A stretch of DNA of 64,000 nt from positions 248,001 to 312,000 of the forward strand of contig CBDHDJ010000001.1 in the NCBI GenBank assembly GCA_965261645.1, written 5' to 3'. This document shows positions 38,420 through 47,578 of this stretch, piece after piece. Made by a program: the position numbers and the translations under genes. This stretch comes from CBDHDJ01 sp965261645. Its GTDB lineage: Bacteria > Pseudomonadota > Alphaproteobacteria > SHVV01. Below the pieces are notes generated by a model. That model did no database searches. It was given only the letters and a program-made list of their open reading frames with translations, and was not told the origin of the DNA. Numbering within the stretch: the first letter of the stretch is position 1; each line of letters opens with the position of its first letter.

Positions 38420-39181
38420 ATGCGCGACCCCCGATCCATCCTCATTACCGGCGCAAGCAGCGGTATCGGTGAGGCGCTCGCCACCGCGTGCGCGAGACCC
38501 GGCGTCATGCTGTTCCTTGGCGGCCGTGATCGCGACCGCCTCGCCGCAGTTGCCGAGGGGAGCCGCGGACAAGGCGCCGAGACCGACATCGGCAGGATCG
38601 ACGTGAGGGATGCGGCGGCCATGCGCCGGTGGGTGCTCAAGGCTGACGAGCAGCGCGCACTCGATCTCGTCATCGCCAATGCGGGTATTTCGATAGGCTT
38701 CGACGATGCCCACCTGATCGGTGATGTGGTGAGCCAGCTCTTCGACACCAACGTCGCCGGCGTGTTCAACACGGTTCATCCCGCACTCGAGCGGATGCGG
38801 CCGCGCCGGCGCGGCCAACTCGCCATCATGAGCTCCCTCGCCGGATTTCGCGGGTTGCCCGGGGCCGCCGCCTATTCCGCAAGCAAGGCGGCGCTGCGCA
38901 GCTACGGTGAAGGCTTGCGCGGTTACCTCCATGGCAAGGGCATAGGTGTCTCGGTCATTTGTCCCGGGTTCGTGCAAAGCCGCATGACGGCGGTCAACCG
39001 CTATCCCATGCCGCTGCTGATCGATGCCCCCCGCGCAGCGCGGATCATTCAACGGGGACTCGCCCGCAATCAGGGCCGCATCGCATTTCCGGCGCCGATG
39101 TATGCGATGGCCTGGTTGTTGATGTCGCTACCCGCGGCGTGGACGGATGCGTTGGTGCGCCGGTTCCCAGCCAAGAGATGA
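38420..39181 (+). CDS. Short-chain dehydrogenase/reductase
   Basis: The 253-residue protein is a classical SDR. The cofactor loop is ILITGASSGIGEALA, followed by LVIANAGISIGFDD, a Ser in IMSSLAGFRGLPG, and the active site AAYSASKAALRSY (Tyr-x3-Lys). The absence of an acidic residue after the second strand (LFLGGRDRDRL) fits NADP use. A hydrophobic C-terminal helix (MYAMAWLLMSLPAAW) suggests membrane contact. The substrate cannot be read. Its stop abuts the convergent mltG stop. Confidence 0.88.
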   Translation: MRDPRSILITGASSGIGEALATACARPGVMLFLGGRDRDRLAAVAEGSRGQGAETDIGRIDVRDAAAMRRWVLKADEQRALDLVIANAGISIGFDDAHLIGDVVSQLFDTNVAGVFNTVHPALERMRPRRRGQLAIMSSLAGFRGLPGAAAYSASKAALRSYGEGLRGYLHGKGIGVSVICPGFVQSRMTAVNRYPMPLLIDAPRAARIIQRGLARNQGRIAFPAPMYAMAWLLMSLPAAWTDALVRRFPAKR

Positions 39182-40165
39182 TTACTCGCCGTCGTCCTGA
39201 AGCCGCCGCCATTTGGCGACGTTGCGCAGGTGCTCCTTGAGGGTTCGGGCAAAGGCATGGCCGCCCGTGCCGTCGGCCACGAAATAGAGATCCTCCGTCA
39301 CCAGCGGATGCATCACGGCGACGATGGACGCGCGGCCGGGATTGCCGATCGGGCCTGGCGGCAGACCGGAGATCACATAGGTGTTGTAAGGGGTTGGCTC
39401 CTTGGTGTCGGCTTGGGTCAGGGTCCGGCCCAGCGCACCCCGGCCACCGGTGAGACCGTAGACCACCGTGGGGTCGGACTGCAGCGGCATGCCGCGCCGC
39501 AAGCGGTTGACGAAGACGCCGGCAATGTGCGGGCGTTCCTCGGGAACGGCTGTTTCCTTCTCCACGATCGAGGCCAGCGTGAGCGCCTCCAGGACATCAT
39601 CCAAAGGCAAATCGTGATCGCGTTCGCGCCAGGCGGCGTCAAGCGCCTCCGTCAGGGCAAGCTGCATGCGTGCGATGATGTCGCTGGTCCGATCGCCATA
39701 GGCGAAATAGTAGGTCTCAGGCATGAGCGTGCCCTCGTCCGGAGCCTCATCGACCGCACCAGCCAATCCATCCGTGGCCTCGAGCAGGGACACGATTTCC
39801 ACCGCTGTCAGGCCTTCGGGAATGGTGAGGCGGCGCACCACGGTTTGGCCGCTCACCAGGAGCTGCATCACGTCCTCGGCGCTGGCGCCGGCAGCGATAC
39901 GGTACTCGCCTGCCTGGAGCTTGCGGCTGTGCCCGCTCAGCCGAGCGCCAAGCGAAAAGAGCAACGGGTTGTCGATGACGCCGGCGGCAACGAGTCTGCG
40001 GGCGATATCGCCCACGCTGGCGCCGACCGGCAGTACGAGGGTGACATCGGCGCGGTGCGGCCCGCTGGCGTTGAAGGCGCTCACGCCCCAACCAAAAGCG
40101 CCCAGCGCAGCGGCGAGGACGAGAACGAAGCCGAGGAGAGCGAAGCGGCGGAGGGCGCCTCTCAC
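39182..40165 (-). CDS. mltG: Endolytic transglycosylase MltG
   Basis: MltG cleaves nascent peptidoglycan strands in the membrane and sets glycan length. The 327-residue protein starts at a GTG (40165) and has one membrane anchor (FALLGFVLVLAAALGAFGWG). A LysM-like region precedes the YceG domain with the catalytic Glu in LASIVEKETAVPEERPHIAG, then GMPLQSDPTVVYGLTGGRG and YNTYVISGLPPGPIGNPGRA. It follows fabF with a 6-base gap; the fabF-mltG pair is common in alphaproteobacteria. Confidence 0.95.
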   Translation of the reverse strand: MRGALRRFALLGFVLVLAAALGAFGWGVSAFNASGPHRADVTLVLPVGASVGDIARRLVAAGVIDNPLLFSLGARLSGHSRKLQAGEYRIAAGASAEDVMQLLVSGQTVVRRLTIPEGLTAVEIVSLLEATDGLAGAVDEAPDEGTLMPETYYFAYGDRTSDIIARMQLALTEALDAAWRERDHDLPLDDVLEALTLASIVEKETAVPEERPHIAGVFVNRLRRGMPLQSDPTVVYGLTGGRGALGRTLTQADTKEPTPYNTYVISGLPPGPIGNPGRASIVAVMHPLVTEDLYFVADGTGGHAFARTLKEHLRNVAKWRRLQDDGE

Positions 40166-40171
40166 CGCGAC

Positions 40172-41431
40172 TCAGGGCGCGCCGGCGAACACCAACGAAG
40201 CATTGGTGCCGCCGAAACCGAAAGAATTCGAAAGCGCGGCCCGCACCTTGCGTTCCTTGGCGACGAGGGGAACGAGATCGAGATCGCAGTCCTCGGAGGG
40301 ATTTTCGAGGTTGAGCGTGGGCGGGACCACGTCATTCTCGATGGCGAGGATCGAGAAGATCGCTTCCACGCTGCCCGCGGCGCCCAGGAGATGGCCGATC
40401 GCCGATTTCGTCGAGGACATGGACAGCTTGTCGGCGGCATCGCCGAACAACCGCCTGACGGCGCCGAGTTCGATCTCGTCGCCGAGCGGTGTCGATGTGC
40501 CGTGGGCATTGATGTAATCGATGTCTGCCACGTCGAATTCGGCGCGTCTCAGGGCGGCCTGCATCGAGCGATAGGCTCCGTCGCCGTCCGGCGCCGGCGC
40601 CGTCACGTGCGAAGCATCGCCCGACATGCCGTATCCCTTGACCTCGGCATAGATATGCACGCCGCGCTGACGCGCGTGTTCGAGCTCTTCGAGCACCACC
40701 ACGCCGGCCCCCTCTCCCATGACGAAACCATCCCGATCGCGGTCCCAGGGACGTGACGCCCGCTCGGGCGTATCGTTGAAGCCGGTGGACAGCGCGCGGG
40801 CCGAGGCGAAGCCGGCAAGGCCCAGACGGCAGATCGCCGCCTCCGCCCCACCGGCGACCATCACATCGGCGTCGTCGAACTGGATGAGCCGCGCCGCATC
40901 CCCGATCGCGTGCGCGCCCGTCGAACAGGCGGTCACAACGGCGTGGTTGGGACCTTTGAAGCCAAAGCGTATCGAAACCTGGCCGGAGAGTAGATTGATC
41001 AGGGTCGCCGGGATGAAAAACGGGCTGATGCGCCTGGGTCCCTTCTCGAAAAGAATCTGGGCACATCTCTCGATGCTCGGCAGGCCGCCGATGCCGGAGC
41101 CCAGCATGACCCCGGTACGGAGCCGCTCCCCTTCGTCATCGGGCGTCCAGCCCGCGTCCTCCACCGCGTGCTGCGCCGCCGCCAACCCGTAGATGATGAA
41201 CTCGTCCATCTTCTTCTGGTCCTTGGCCGGAATCCAGTCGTCGGGGTTGAAGGCATGGCGCTGGCTGCCCTTGGGCACTTGGCAGGCGATCTTGACCGGC
41301 ATATCGGAGACGTCGAAATTCTCGATCCTGCGCGCGCCGGATTCGCCGGCGAGCAACCGCTTCCAGTTCTCCTTCACGCCGATGCCAAGCGGCGTGACGA
41401 GACCCATTCCGGTGACGACAATTCGTCTCAT
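40172..41431 (-). CDS. fabF: 3-oxoacyl-ACP synthase II
   Basis: FabF elongates acyl-ACP with malonyl-ACP in fatty-acid synthesis. The 419-residue enzyme has MRRIVVTGMGLVTPLGIGVK, the nucleophile Cys in VTACSTGAHAIGDAARLI, and the two catalytic His residues in NAHGTSTPLGD and SAIGHLLGAAGSVEAIF. It lies 71 bases downstream of acpP on the same strand, in the fabD-fabG-acpP-fabF-mltG run. Confidence 0.97.
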   Translation of the reverse strand: MRRIVVTGMGLVTPLGIGVKENWKRLLAGESGARRIENFDVSDMPVKIACQVPKGSQRHAFNPDDWIPAKDQKKMDEFIIYGLAAAQHAVEDAGWTPDDEGERLRTGVMLGSGIGGLPSIERCAQILFEKGPRRISPFFIPATLINLLSGQVSIRFGFKGPNHAVVTACSTGAHAIGDAARLIQFDDADVMVAGGAEAAICRLGLAGFASARALSTGFNDTPERASRPWDRDRDGFVMGEGAGVVVLEELEHARQRGVHIYAEVKGYGMSGDASHVTAPAPDGDGAYRSMQAALRRAEFDVADIDYINAHGTSTPLGDEIELGAVRRLFGDAADKLSMSSTKSAIGHLLGAAGSVEAIFSILAIENDVVPPTLNLENPSEDCDLDLVPLVAKERKVRAALSNSFGFGGTNASLVFAGAP

Positions 41432-41502
41432 GTATTGAGGTCGGGCCTGACGCCCGCTACTCCCCTGTGCCCCTCGTTGCTACGCAATGTGCAGGCGGGG
41501 GG

Positions 41503-41742
41503 TCAAGCCGACGCGTTTTCCTCGATGAACGAGACGGCGTCCTTGACTGTGATAATCTTTTCCGCGGCGTCGTCGGGAATCTCACAGCCAAATTCTTCCT
41601 CGAAGGCCATCACGAGCTCGACCGTGTCCAAACTGTCGGCTCCGAGGTCATCGATAAACTTCGCGTTCGACGTCACTTTCTCCTCGTCCACACCCAAATG
41701 CTCGACAACGATCTTCTGAACGCGCTCGGCAATATCGCTCAT
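41503..41742 (-). CDS. acpP: Acyl carrier protein
   Basis: The 79-residue acidic protein carries growing acyl chains on a phosphopantetheine arm. The attachment Ser is in IDDLGADSLDTVELVMAFEE. It starts MSDIAERVQKIVVEHLGV, as in nearly all alphaproteobacterial AcpP. The 200-base gap upstream, before fabG, holds no gene and may carry a separate promoter, expected for a protein needed in high amounts. Confidence 0.97.
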   Translation of the reverse strand: MSDIAERVQKIVVEHLGVDEEKVTSNAKFIDDLGADSLDTVELVMAFEEEFGCEIPDDAAEKIITVKDAVSFIEENASA

Positions 41743-41943
41743 TCGCTCTGTCCCTGAATTTGGCGTTCGCCCGAGAAACCGGACGTCCCGAAAATGTGCT
41801 CGAACTGCCCATCGCGACCCGCCGACGCCCTTGCGCGGTATCGGCAGATTGCGCCTGCACGCCGATCATCGCTGGTTTGGTAGCACACTTTGTGGACCTT
41901 GACCAGAAAACCGACCGCGGCTCCGGGAACCCCCGATGCCCGC

Positions 41944-42681
41944 TCAAATCATGGCCATTCCGCCGTTCACGTGCAGGGTCTGTCCGGTCAGATAAGCGGC
42001 TTCCTCGGAGGCCAGAAACACAACGCACGCCGCCACATCCTCACCCCGGCCGAGGCGCTCGGCGGGAATGGCGGCCGCGAGGCGGGCGCGCGTGTCCTCA
42101 GGCAGCGCGTCGGTCATCGCCGATTCGATGAAGCCAGGCGCCACGCAGTTGACCGTGATGCCGCGGCTCGCTACCTCCTGAGCGATCGATTTGGTCATGC
42201 CCACGAGACCGGCTTTCGCCGCCGCGTAGTTCGCCTGGCCTGGGTTGCCGGTGAGGCCGACGATCGAGGTGATGTTGATGATGCGGCCCCATCGATTCTT
42301 CATCATCGAACGGAGCGCAGCGCGGGTCAGCTTGAACGGTGCGCCGAGATTGACGTCGAGGACGGCCTGCCAATCCTCGTCCTTGATGCGGAGCGCCAGA
42401 TTGTCACGCGTGAGACCCGCATTGTTCACCAGGATGTCGAGCCCGCCCAGCGCCGATTCGGTCTCCTTGATCAGCGCGTTGGCGGCCGCCGGATCTGCGA
42501 GATCGGCGGGCACGGCCTGGCTGCGCTCGCCCAACTCGCTGGCCAGAGTCTCCAGTGCTTCGCGCTGGCGTCCGGAAAGCGCGACGCTGGCGCCGGCGGC
42601 ATGGAGCGCACGCGAGATGGCGCCGCCGATGTCGCCCGAAGCTCCGGTGACCAAGGCCCGTCTGCCCGCCAATTCGAACAT
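41944..42681 (-). CDS. fabG: 3-oxoacyl-ACP reductase
   Basis: FabG reduces 3-oxoacyl-ACP with NADPH. The 245-residue SDR has ALVTGASGDIGGAISRALHA, ILVNNAGLTRDNLALRIKDE (the FabG-type NNAG-x-T-x-D motif), ITSIVGLTGNPGQANYAAAK (Ser, Tyr and Lys), and a C-terminal LTGQTLHVNGGMAMI. The ATG at 42681 gives the standard MFELAGRRALVTG start and lies 11 bases after the fabD stop. Confidence 0.97.
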   Translation of the reverse strand: MFELAGRRALVTGASGDIGGAISRALHAAGASVALSGRQREALETLASELGERSQAVPADLADPAAANALIKETESALGGLDILVNNAGLTRDNLALRIKDEDWQAVLDVNLGAPFKLTRAALRSMMKNRWGRIINITSIVGLTGNPGQANYAAAKAGLVGMTKSIAQEVASRGITVNCVAPGFIESAMTDALPEDTRARLAAAIPAERLGRGEDVAACVVFLASEEAAYLTGQTLHVNGGMAMI

Positions 42682-42692
42682 GTCCCGATCCT

Positions 42693-43634
42693 CTAGATAT
42701 GCTTGCAAAAAGCCTCGATGTCCGCCGGTGTCTGCAGCGACACCGCGTCGAGATCACGGTCAATGCGCCGGGTCAGCCCGGTCAAGACCTTGCCGGCGCC
42801 CAACTCGGCCAACGTGTGGACGTCATGATCGCGGAGGTAAAGGATGCTTTCGCGCCAGCGCACCATGGCGCACACCTGCTCGACCAGGCGCTGGCGAATG
42901 TCCTCCGGCTTGGTGACCGCAGCAGCGGTCACGTTGGCGACCAACGGCACGATCGGCATCGTGATCGCGATCTCGTCCAACGCCTCGGCCATCTCTTCGG
43001 CGGCCGGCGCCATCAACGGCGAATGAAACGGCGCGCTCACCGGCAAAAGAATCGCGCGCTTGGCGCCACGCTCACCGGCCAGCTCGACCGCCCGCTCGAC
43101 CGCCGCCGCCGCGCCGCTCAGAACAACTTGCTCGGGCGCATTGTCGTTGGCCGCGACACACGCCTCGTCCTGGGCTGCCTCCGCAGCGATCGCTCGTGCT
43201 TCTTCGAGCGATACCCCGAGTAATGCTGCCATCGCGCCCTCACCGACGGGGACCGCGCGCTGCATGGCGTGGCCGCGCCGTTTCAGGAGCCGCGCGGTAT
43301 CCTCCAAACTGAGGGCACGCGCCGCGGTTAGCGCCGAATATTCGCCGAGCGAGTGGCCCGCCACGTAAGCGCACGCCTCAGTCATCTTGACCCCACCGTC
43401 GATCTCCAGAACGCGCGCCACGGCCAGGCTCACGGCCATCAGCGCAGGCTGCGCGTTTTCGGTGAGGACGAGGTCCTCTTCGGGACCCTCGAACATGAGC
43501 CGCGACAGGGTTTGCTTGAGCGCTTCGTCCACCTCCTGGAATAGGTGGCGCGCGGTCGGGATGGCCTTGGCAAGCTCCTGGCCCATACCGACGAATTGCG
43601 ATCCTTGGCCGGGAAAGACGTAGGCGCGCGTCAT
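42693..43634 (-). CDS. fabD: Malonyl-CoA-acyl carrier protein transacylase
   Basis: FabD loads malonate onto ACP. The 313-residue enzyme has YVFPGQGSQFVGMGQELA, the nucleophile Ser in VAGHSLGEYSALTAARAL, the Arg region RGHAMQRAVPVGEGAMAALL, and the catalytic His in LPVSAPFHSPLMAPA. I prefer the ATG at 43634 over a TTG two codons earlier. It is the first gene of the fatty-acid cluster. Confidence 0.97.
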   Translation of the reverse strand: MTRAYVFPGQGSQFVGMGQELAKAIPTARHLFQEVDEALKQTLSRLMFEGPEEDLVLTENAQPALMAVSLAVARVLEIDGGVKMTEACAYVAGHSLGEYSALTAARALSLEDTARLLKRRGHAMQRAVPVGEGAMAALLGVSLEEARAIAAEAAQDEACVAANDNAPEQVVLSGAAAAVERAVELAGERGAKRAILLPVSAPFHSPLMAPAAEEMAEALDEIAITMPIVPLVANVTAAAVTKPEDIRQRLVEQVCAMVRWRESILYLRDHDVHTLAELGAGKVLTGLTRRIDRDLDAVSLQTPADIEAFCKHI

Positions 43635-43965
43635 GACCAACTGCGCATGATGACGGTATCAGACCGGAGCCGAAAAAGACCGGCGCGCAAGGCACGCCGG
43701 ACGCTACCGCGGAACGCGAGCGGCGGCGGCGCGCGCCATATTTTCTTGTGCCTCACGGTCATCGCTGTTTTGTATAATGGTTCGAGGTCATGGAGACCAG
43801 CACCAACCGGCCGCGATAGGGCGAGGACGCGCGGATGGGCCGGATGATCACGGCCGGGTACCGATGGTGCAAAGACGGGCGTTGGGGTAACGGGCGGGTG
43901 GCACGAATCTACGACGCGTCAGGCGGCCCTCGGTCCAGCTCCCCAACCGAGTCGGGACAGAGACA
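43635..43965. other. Divergent intergenic region upstream of fabD and the cyclase-like gene
   Basis: No gene is supported in these 331 bases. A perfect TATAAT lies at 43773-43778 on the plus strand. The spacing to the nearest TTG-type hexamer (TTGTGC at 43746) is 21 bases, too long for a normal promoter. The stretch from 43787 to 43965 would then be a leader of the cyclase-like gene and shows no recognisable riboswitch. Confidence 0.45.
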
Positions 43966-45130
43966 TTGACGACGGCAACGGACACTGAGCTCACGCCTGA
44001 GCAGCGGCGCGAACTTGATATCGCGCTCCGCAAGGTATGGCGCCTTGGCGCCAACGTGATCGTCGGCTGGCGCGCGCTGCCGTTCGGCATCGAAGTGCTC
44101 CACATCACGAGCTACGATCTGCCGAAGCTCGCCAAGCAGCACGCCGACCTGCTCGACTTCGACCGCTATATCGGGAGCGAGGAAGCATTCAGTAACCTGG
44201 TCAGTGCCGGGTGCAAGACCGAGATATTGAGCCTGTCGTTCAGCCGGTCGACCGGCAGCGATGCGCGTTTCGCCATCAATGACACTATCCGCTACTACAC
44301 CGTCACGCACTTCGATTGCCGGACCATCGCGCTTTACGACATCGTCAGCTTCTCGGTCCACTCGCCGTTCGAACAGATCACGCAGGTCAACGTGCTTTCG
44401 CACTACATCAGTCTGGCCGCGCAGCGCTGCAAGTCACTCGGCATGCCCATCGACCTCTCCATGACGACGACCGGCGATGGGTTCTATGTGTGGAACCGCA
44501 ACGTCGGCCTGTTGGCCGACATCGCCCTTTATAACGCGACGCTACTTGCGCTGGCCTACAACGCGGCGGCCCGCCAGCTCGCCAACACCGAAACAGGTGC
44601 CCCGCCTGCGCTGCGGCATTCATTTCGGCAGCCATTACGAGTACTACCAGGGGAGCGGCGCGCGCAGTGACAACAACGGTTTCATCGTCGGCGACGTCAC
44701 CATCAATCTGGCGCGGCTGATCTCAAAGGCGCAGACCAACCAGCTCCTGGTTGGCAGCTACACGCGCACCTTCACCGACATCGACGAACAGTGGCGCGAT
44801 CTGATGGGCGTCCCCACGATCGACACACCGACGTTCATGGCGCTAGCGCAAAACGAGCAGAACAAGTTGGTCGGTCTGCCCGTGCCAGGCGGCAAGATCC
44901 GGTCGGTCAAGGCGTATTTTACGGGTCCCCGCGTGTCGGAGAACGAATTCTCGATCCGCAAATACTACGTCAAGGACAAACACGGGATCGAACACCCCTG
45001 CTTCAACGCGAAGTTCAACATGACGACCTCGTCGAACGAGAATATATTTTTCGGGCTCTTGGACAAGGATCTGGACAAGTTCGACGCCCGCGTCGACGAA
45101 GACGAAGACATTACGATTCGTGTGATCTGA
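43966..45130 (+). CDS. Divergent class III nucleotide cyclase-like protein (frameshifted)
   Basis: Two overlapping frames together encode about 387 residues. The first holds the cyclase entry segment RTIALYDIVSFSVHSPFEQ (metal Asp near residue 125) and MTTTGDGFYVWNRN (second metal Asp near 171). The second holds LRCGIHFGSHYEYYQGSG, a GFIVGDVTINLARLISKA segment and a C-terminal beta-rich tail. Removing one C from the C4 run at 44600-44603 joins them as ETGARLRCGIHFG. In the usual GDxVNxAxR motif the Asn sits three after the Asp; here Ile is there and Asn comes one later, while Arg keeps its place. The first 110 residues match nothing I know. The TTG start at 43966 is uncertain. Confidence 0.65.
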
Positions 45131-45156
45131 TCATCGCGGCAGGGGCGCGCGCGGCG

Positions 45157-46308
45157 TCACTCCCACTTGGTGCCTTCGGTGCTGCAATCCGAGAAATTGG
45201 TGTGCGTGAGGTTGGCGCCGGCAAGACTGGCATTATCGAGATTGGTTCTCAGCGTCCGCCCGGTAGGCTTGTCGTCCTTGCTCCTGACCTCGATGGGGCC
45301 GAAGATGGCGTGACTGAGGTCGGCCTTCTTCAAATCGGCCCCCGCCAAGGCCGTCCCCAGCATCATGGCGCGCTGGAGGTCGGCGCCGTGCAGGTCCACT
45401 TCCTCCAGATTAGCCATCATCAAGACACAGTTGGCGAGCTTGGCGCCGGCAAAATTCGAGCGGCGCAACACCATGCCGCTGAGATTCCATCCGCTGAGAT
45501 CGACGCGGCTCAAATCCTCCTCCTCGAGAACGCCGCGTTGTCCGTGCTTGCCGCCGGACTCGATCCACAACTTGTGCTCCTCGATCACGCGGCGGAAATG
45601 CGGTGGCAGGTCCTTGACCTTGCGCAGCATGTGCACGCCACCGAGATCGCATTTGCTGAGATCGACGCCCTGCAGATCGGCGCCATCGAGGTCCGCCTGC
45701 TCGAAGTTGATGCGATCGGTCACCGCGCGCTTGAGGTTGGCGCCACGGAGGATCGTGTTTTGAAACTGCGCATCGTTCAGTTGGGCGCCGGACAGGTTGG
45801 CTTCGCTCAAATCGGGGTCGCGGAAATTCGTGCGGCTGAGATTGGCGCCGGCGAGCTTGGCGCCTTTCATGTTGGCGCCGATGAAGCTCGTGCCCTGCAG
45901 GTTCGCCCCGGAGAGCTGGGCCCGGGCGAGCGAGGCAAAATCGAGGACGCAATCGGTGATATCGGTGGTCTTCTGTCCCAGGGTGGCGCCGTCCGATCCC
46001 ATGATGGTGCCGCCGCGAAAGTCGGCGTCGTTCAAGTTGGCATGATTGAGGTTGGCGCCGGTCAGAACCACGCCGCGCATCACCGCCTTGCTGAAGTTGG
46101 CATGGCTCATGTCGGCGTGCGACAGATCGGCGGCAAACAGGTCCGCCTCGGCGAGATCGGCGCGCTGGAGAATCGTCTTGCGGCAGATCGCCCCGACGAA
46201 GATCGCCTGTTTGAGATCGAGATCCGAAAAATCGAGGTTGGCGAGGTCCGCGTGCGAAAAATCCGCCTTCTGCCCGGTCGCGTTTTTCGCGAGCCACGCA
46301 TGGTGCAT
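45157..46308 (-). CDS. Pentapeptide-repeat protein
   Basis: The 383-residue frame is built of A(D/N)Lxx repeats in two blocks (about residues 14-235 and 270-375), forming right-handed quadrilateral beta helices. A helical spacer (LPPHFRRVIEEHKLWIESGG) separates them, and a similar segment (LEMHHAWLAKNATG) starts the protein, so the gene looks like a duplicated helix-plus-repeat unit. Upstream, the same frame continues as LPRLSVLQT without a start. Another frame supplies an ATG at 46390 (MSEAGGRTDEPARV), so a one-base shift near 46340 probably hides about 28 N-terminal residues. It faces the cyclase-like gene with 26 bases between stops. Function unknown. Confidence 0.82.
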   Translation of the reverse strand: MHHAWLAKNATGQKADFSHADLANLDFSDLDLKQAIFVGAICRKTILQRADLAEADLFAADLSHADMSHANFSKAVMRGVVLTGANLNHANLNDADFRGGTIMGSDGATLGQKTTDITDCVLDFASLARAQLSGANLQGTSFIGANMKGAKLAGANLSRTNFRDPDLSEANLSGAQLNDAQFQNTILRGANLKRAVTDRINFEQADLDGADLQGVDLSKCDLGGVHMLRKVKDLPPHFRRVIEEHKLWIESGGKHGQRGVLEEEDLSRVDLSGWNLSGMVLRRSNFAGAKLANCVLMMANLEEVDLHGADLQRAMMLGTALAGADLKKADLSHAIFGPIEVRSKDDKPTGRTLRTNLDNASLAGANLTHTNFSDCSTEGTKWE

Positions 46309-46390
46309 TTCGAGCGTCTGCAGGACCGAGAGTCTCGGTAGTCGCCTTTACCCTCGCCGGCTCGTCCGTCCGTCCTCCAGCTTCACTCAT

Positions 46391-46814
46391 GCCCTACCCA
46401 TTTGTGACTGAGCGAATTATTAGTCTCTAATTTACAGAAAATTGGCGCCCAAAGCAGCCGCTAAATTGGCTGTTACAACAATATTCGTCGCCAATAGTCG
46501 CGGGTAGGTAGGGGATTATACTTAGTAGACTCGGGGAATAGCCTGAGGCCGCCACCATTGAGACCTGGAATGTTGCGTGCCTATCCGGTTAACGCACACA
46601 CCCACAACATGTAGTGTATCCTGTCGCACGGCAGGGAAGGGTAGCCGCTGCCGCAATGGGGATTCGATCTGGCAAATTTCTGATTGTGCTGAAGTCCGAA
46701 CGTGGGTTTGATTCACTTTACGCACTGAACATCGGGGGACAGATTGATGAAGACCAAGGAAAAAAGGAAGAAACCCACGGCCAGACGGGAAGCTGCTGAT
46801 GAAAGAGCTATGGC
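46391..46814. other. Gene-free AT-richer stretch
   Basis: I see no supported gene. The first 130 bases are AT-rich (runs of TTATTAGTCTCTAATTTAC type) and may hold the promoter of the pentapeptide gene. The rest is the DNA beyond the broken end of hsdM. A plus-strand ORF of 33 codons at 46747 (MKTKEKRKKPTARREAA) partly covers hsdM antisense and is not convincing. Confidence 0.5.
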
Positions 46815-47577
46815 CGACGCCGCCGTCGCGAATGCCCGCTTGTTGTAGTCCTGCCCATAGACGTAGAGCTGCGCGGCGGCGTGATGCTCGCGCATGTACC
46901 GCTGTGCTTCCGCGAAGCATACCGCCCGTGCCGCATGCAGGATCAAGCATCCGCATTACGGTGCCGGGCTTGCTGAGCAGGTCGTCCGCGTCCATGAAAA
47001 GGAGGTCGACCATCAGGTGGATCACTTCCCTCGGCGTGAAGTGATCGCCCGCCGTCTCGTTCGCCAGCTCGTTGAAACGCCGGATCAGGTTTTCGAACAC
47101 GAGGCCCATATCCCGGTTCGCCACCTTGCTCGGATGAAGATCGACGTCGCAGAATTCGCTGACGACGAGATAGAGGATGTTGGCTTCGCGCATCCTCTCG
47201 ATCTCGTTTCCGAATTCGAAATAATCGAAGATGCGGCGGACGTTTGCGGAAAAGCCGTTGATATAGCTGGTCAGGTGCTTGTCGATGTTGTCGGGGTCGC
47301 CTTTCAGGCGCTGGAAGTCCAGGCCCGACCGGTTGTGGAACCGATGGCCCGACGCCTTGTTCAGAATGCGGTCAAGGGCATCGTCGGTCAGCTTGCCGGT
47401 CTTTCGACGCTCGTACTCCGCCAGGACCTTTGCTTTCGTGTCGGCGAGCACGCAGTCGAACCGACGCAGGACGACAAGTGGCAGCATCACGCGCTCATAC
47501 TGCGGCGGCCGGTAGGGACCGCGCAGCAGGTCCGCGATCTGCCAGATCAGGTTGGCGAGATCAGAGTGGCTCGCCAT
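46815..47577 (-). pseudogene. hsdM: Type I restriction-modification methyltransferase HsdM, truncated and frameshifted
   Basis: The first 221 residues follow HsdM closely: a helical N-domain (SDLANLIWQIADLLRGPYRP, LPLVVLRRFDCVL), the AGDHFTPREVIHLMV segment and the SAM motif LDPACGTGGML. One extra base near 46913 shifts the frame. The continuation AEAQRYMREHHAAAQLYVYG and then QDYNKRAFATAAS is found in the next frame up to 46815. The remaining half, with the NPPF catalytic motif, is missing. No hsdS or hsdR is in the window. It follows the Phd antitoxin by one base. Confidence 0.85.
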
Positions 47578-47578
47578 G

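Noticed and set aside
45157..46308. DNA tandem repeat or CRISPR-like array
   Set aside because: The periodic 15-base pattern is coding (A(D/N)Lxx repeats). There are no identical repeats with unique spacers.
44791..46341. 516-codon plus-strand ORF opposite the pentapeptide gene
   Set aside because: Its repeated look is only the mirror of the pentapeptide repeats on the other strand.
46747..46848. 33-codon plus-strand ORF rich in Lys and Arg
   Set aside because: It partly reads hsdM antisense and has no conserved context.
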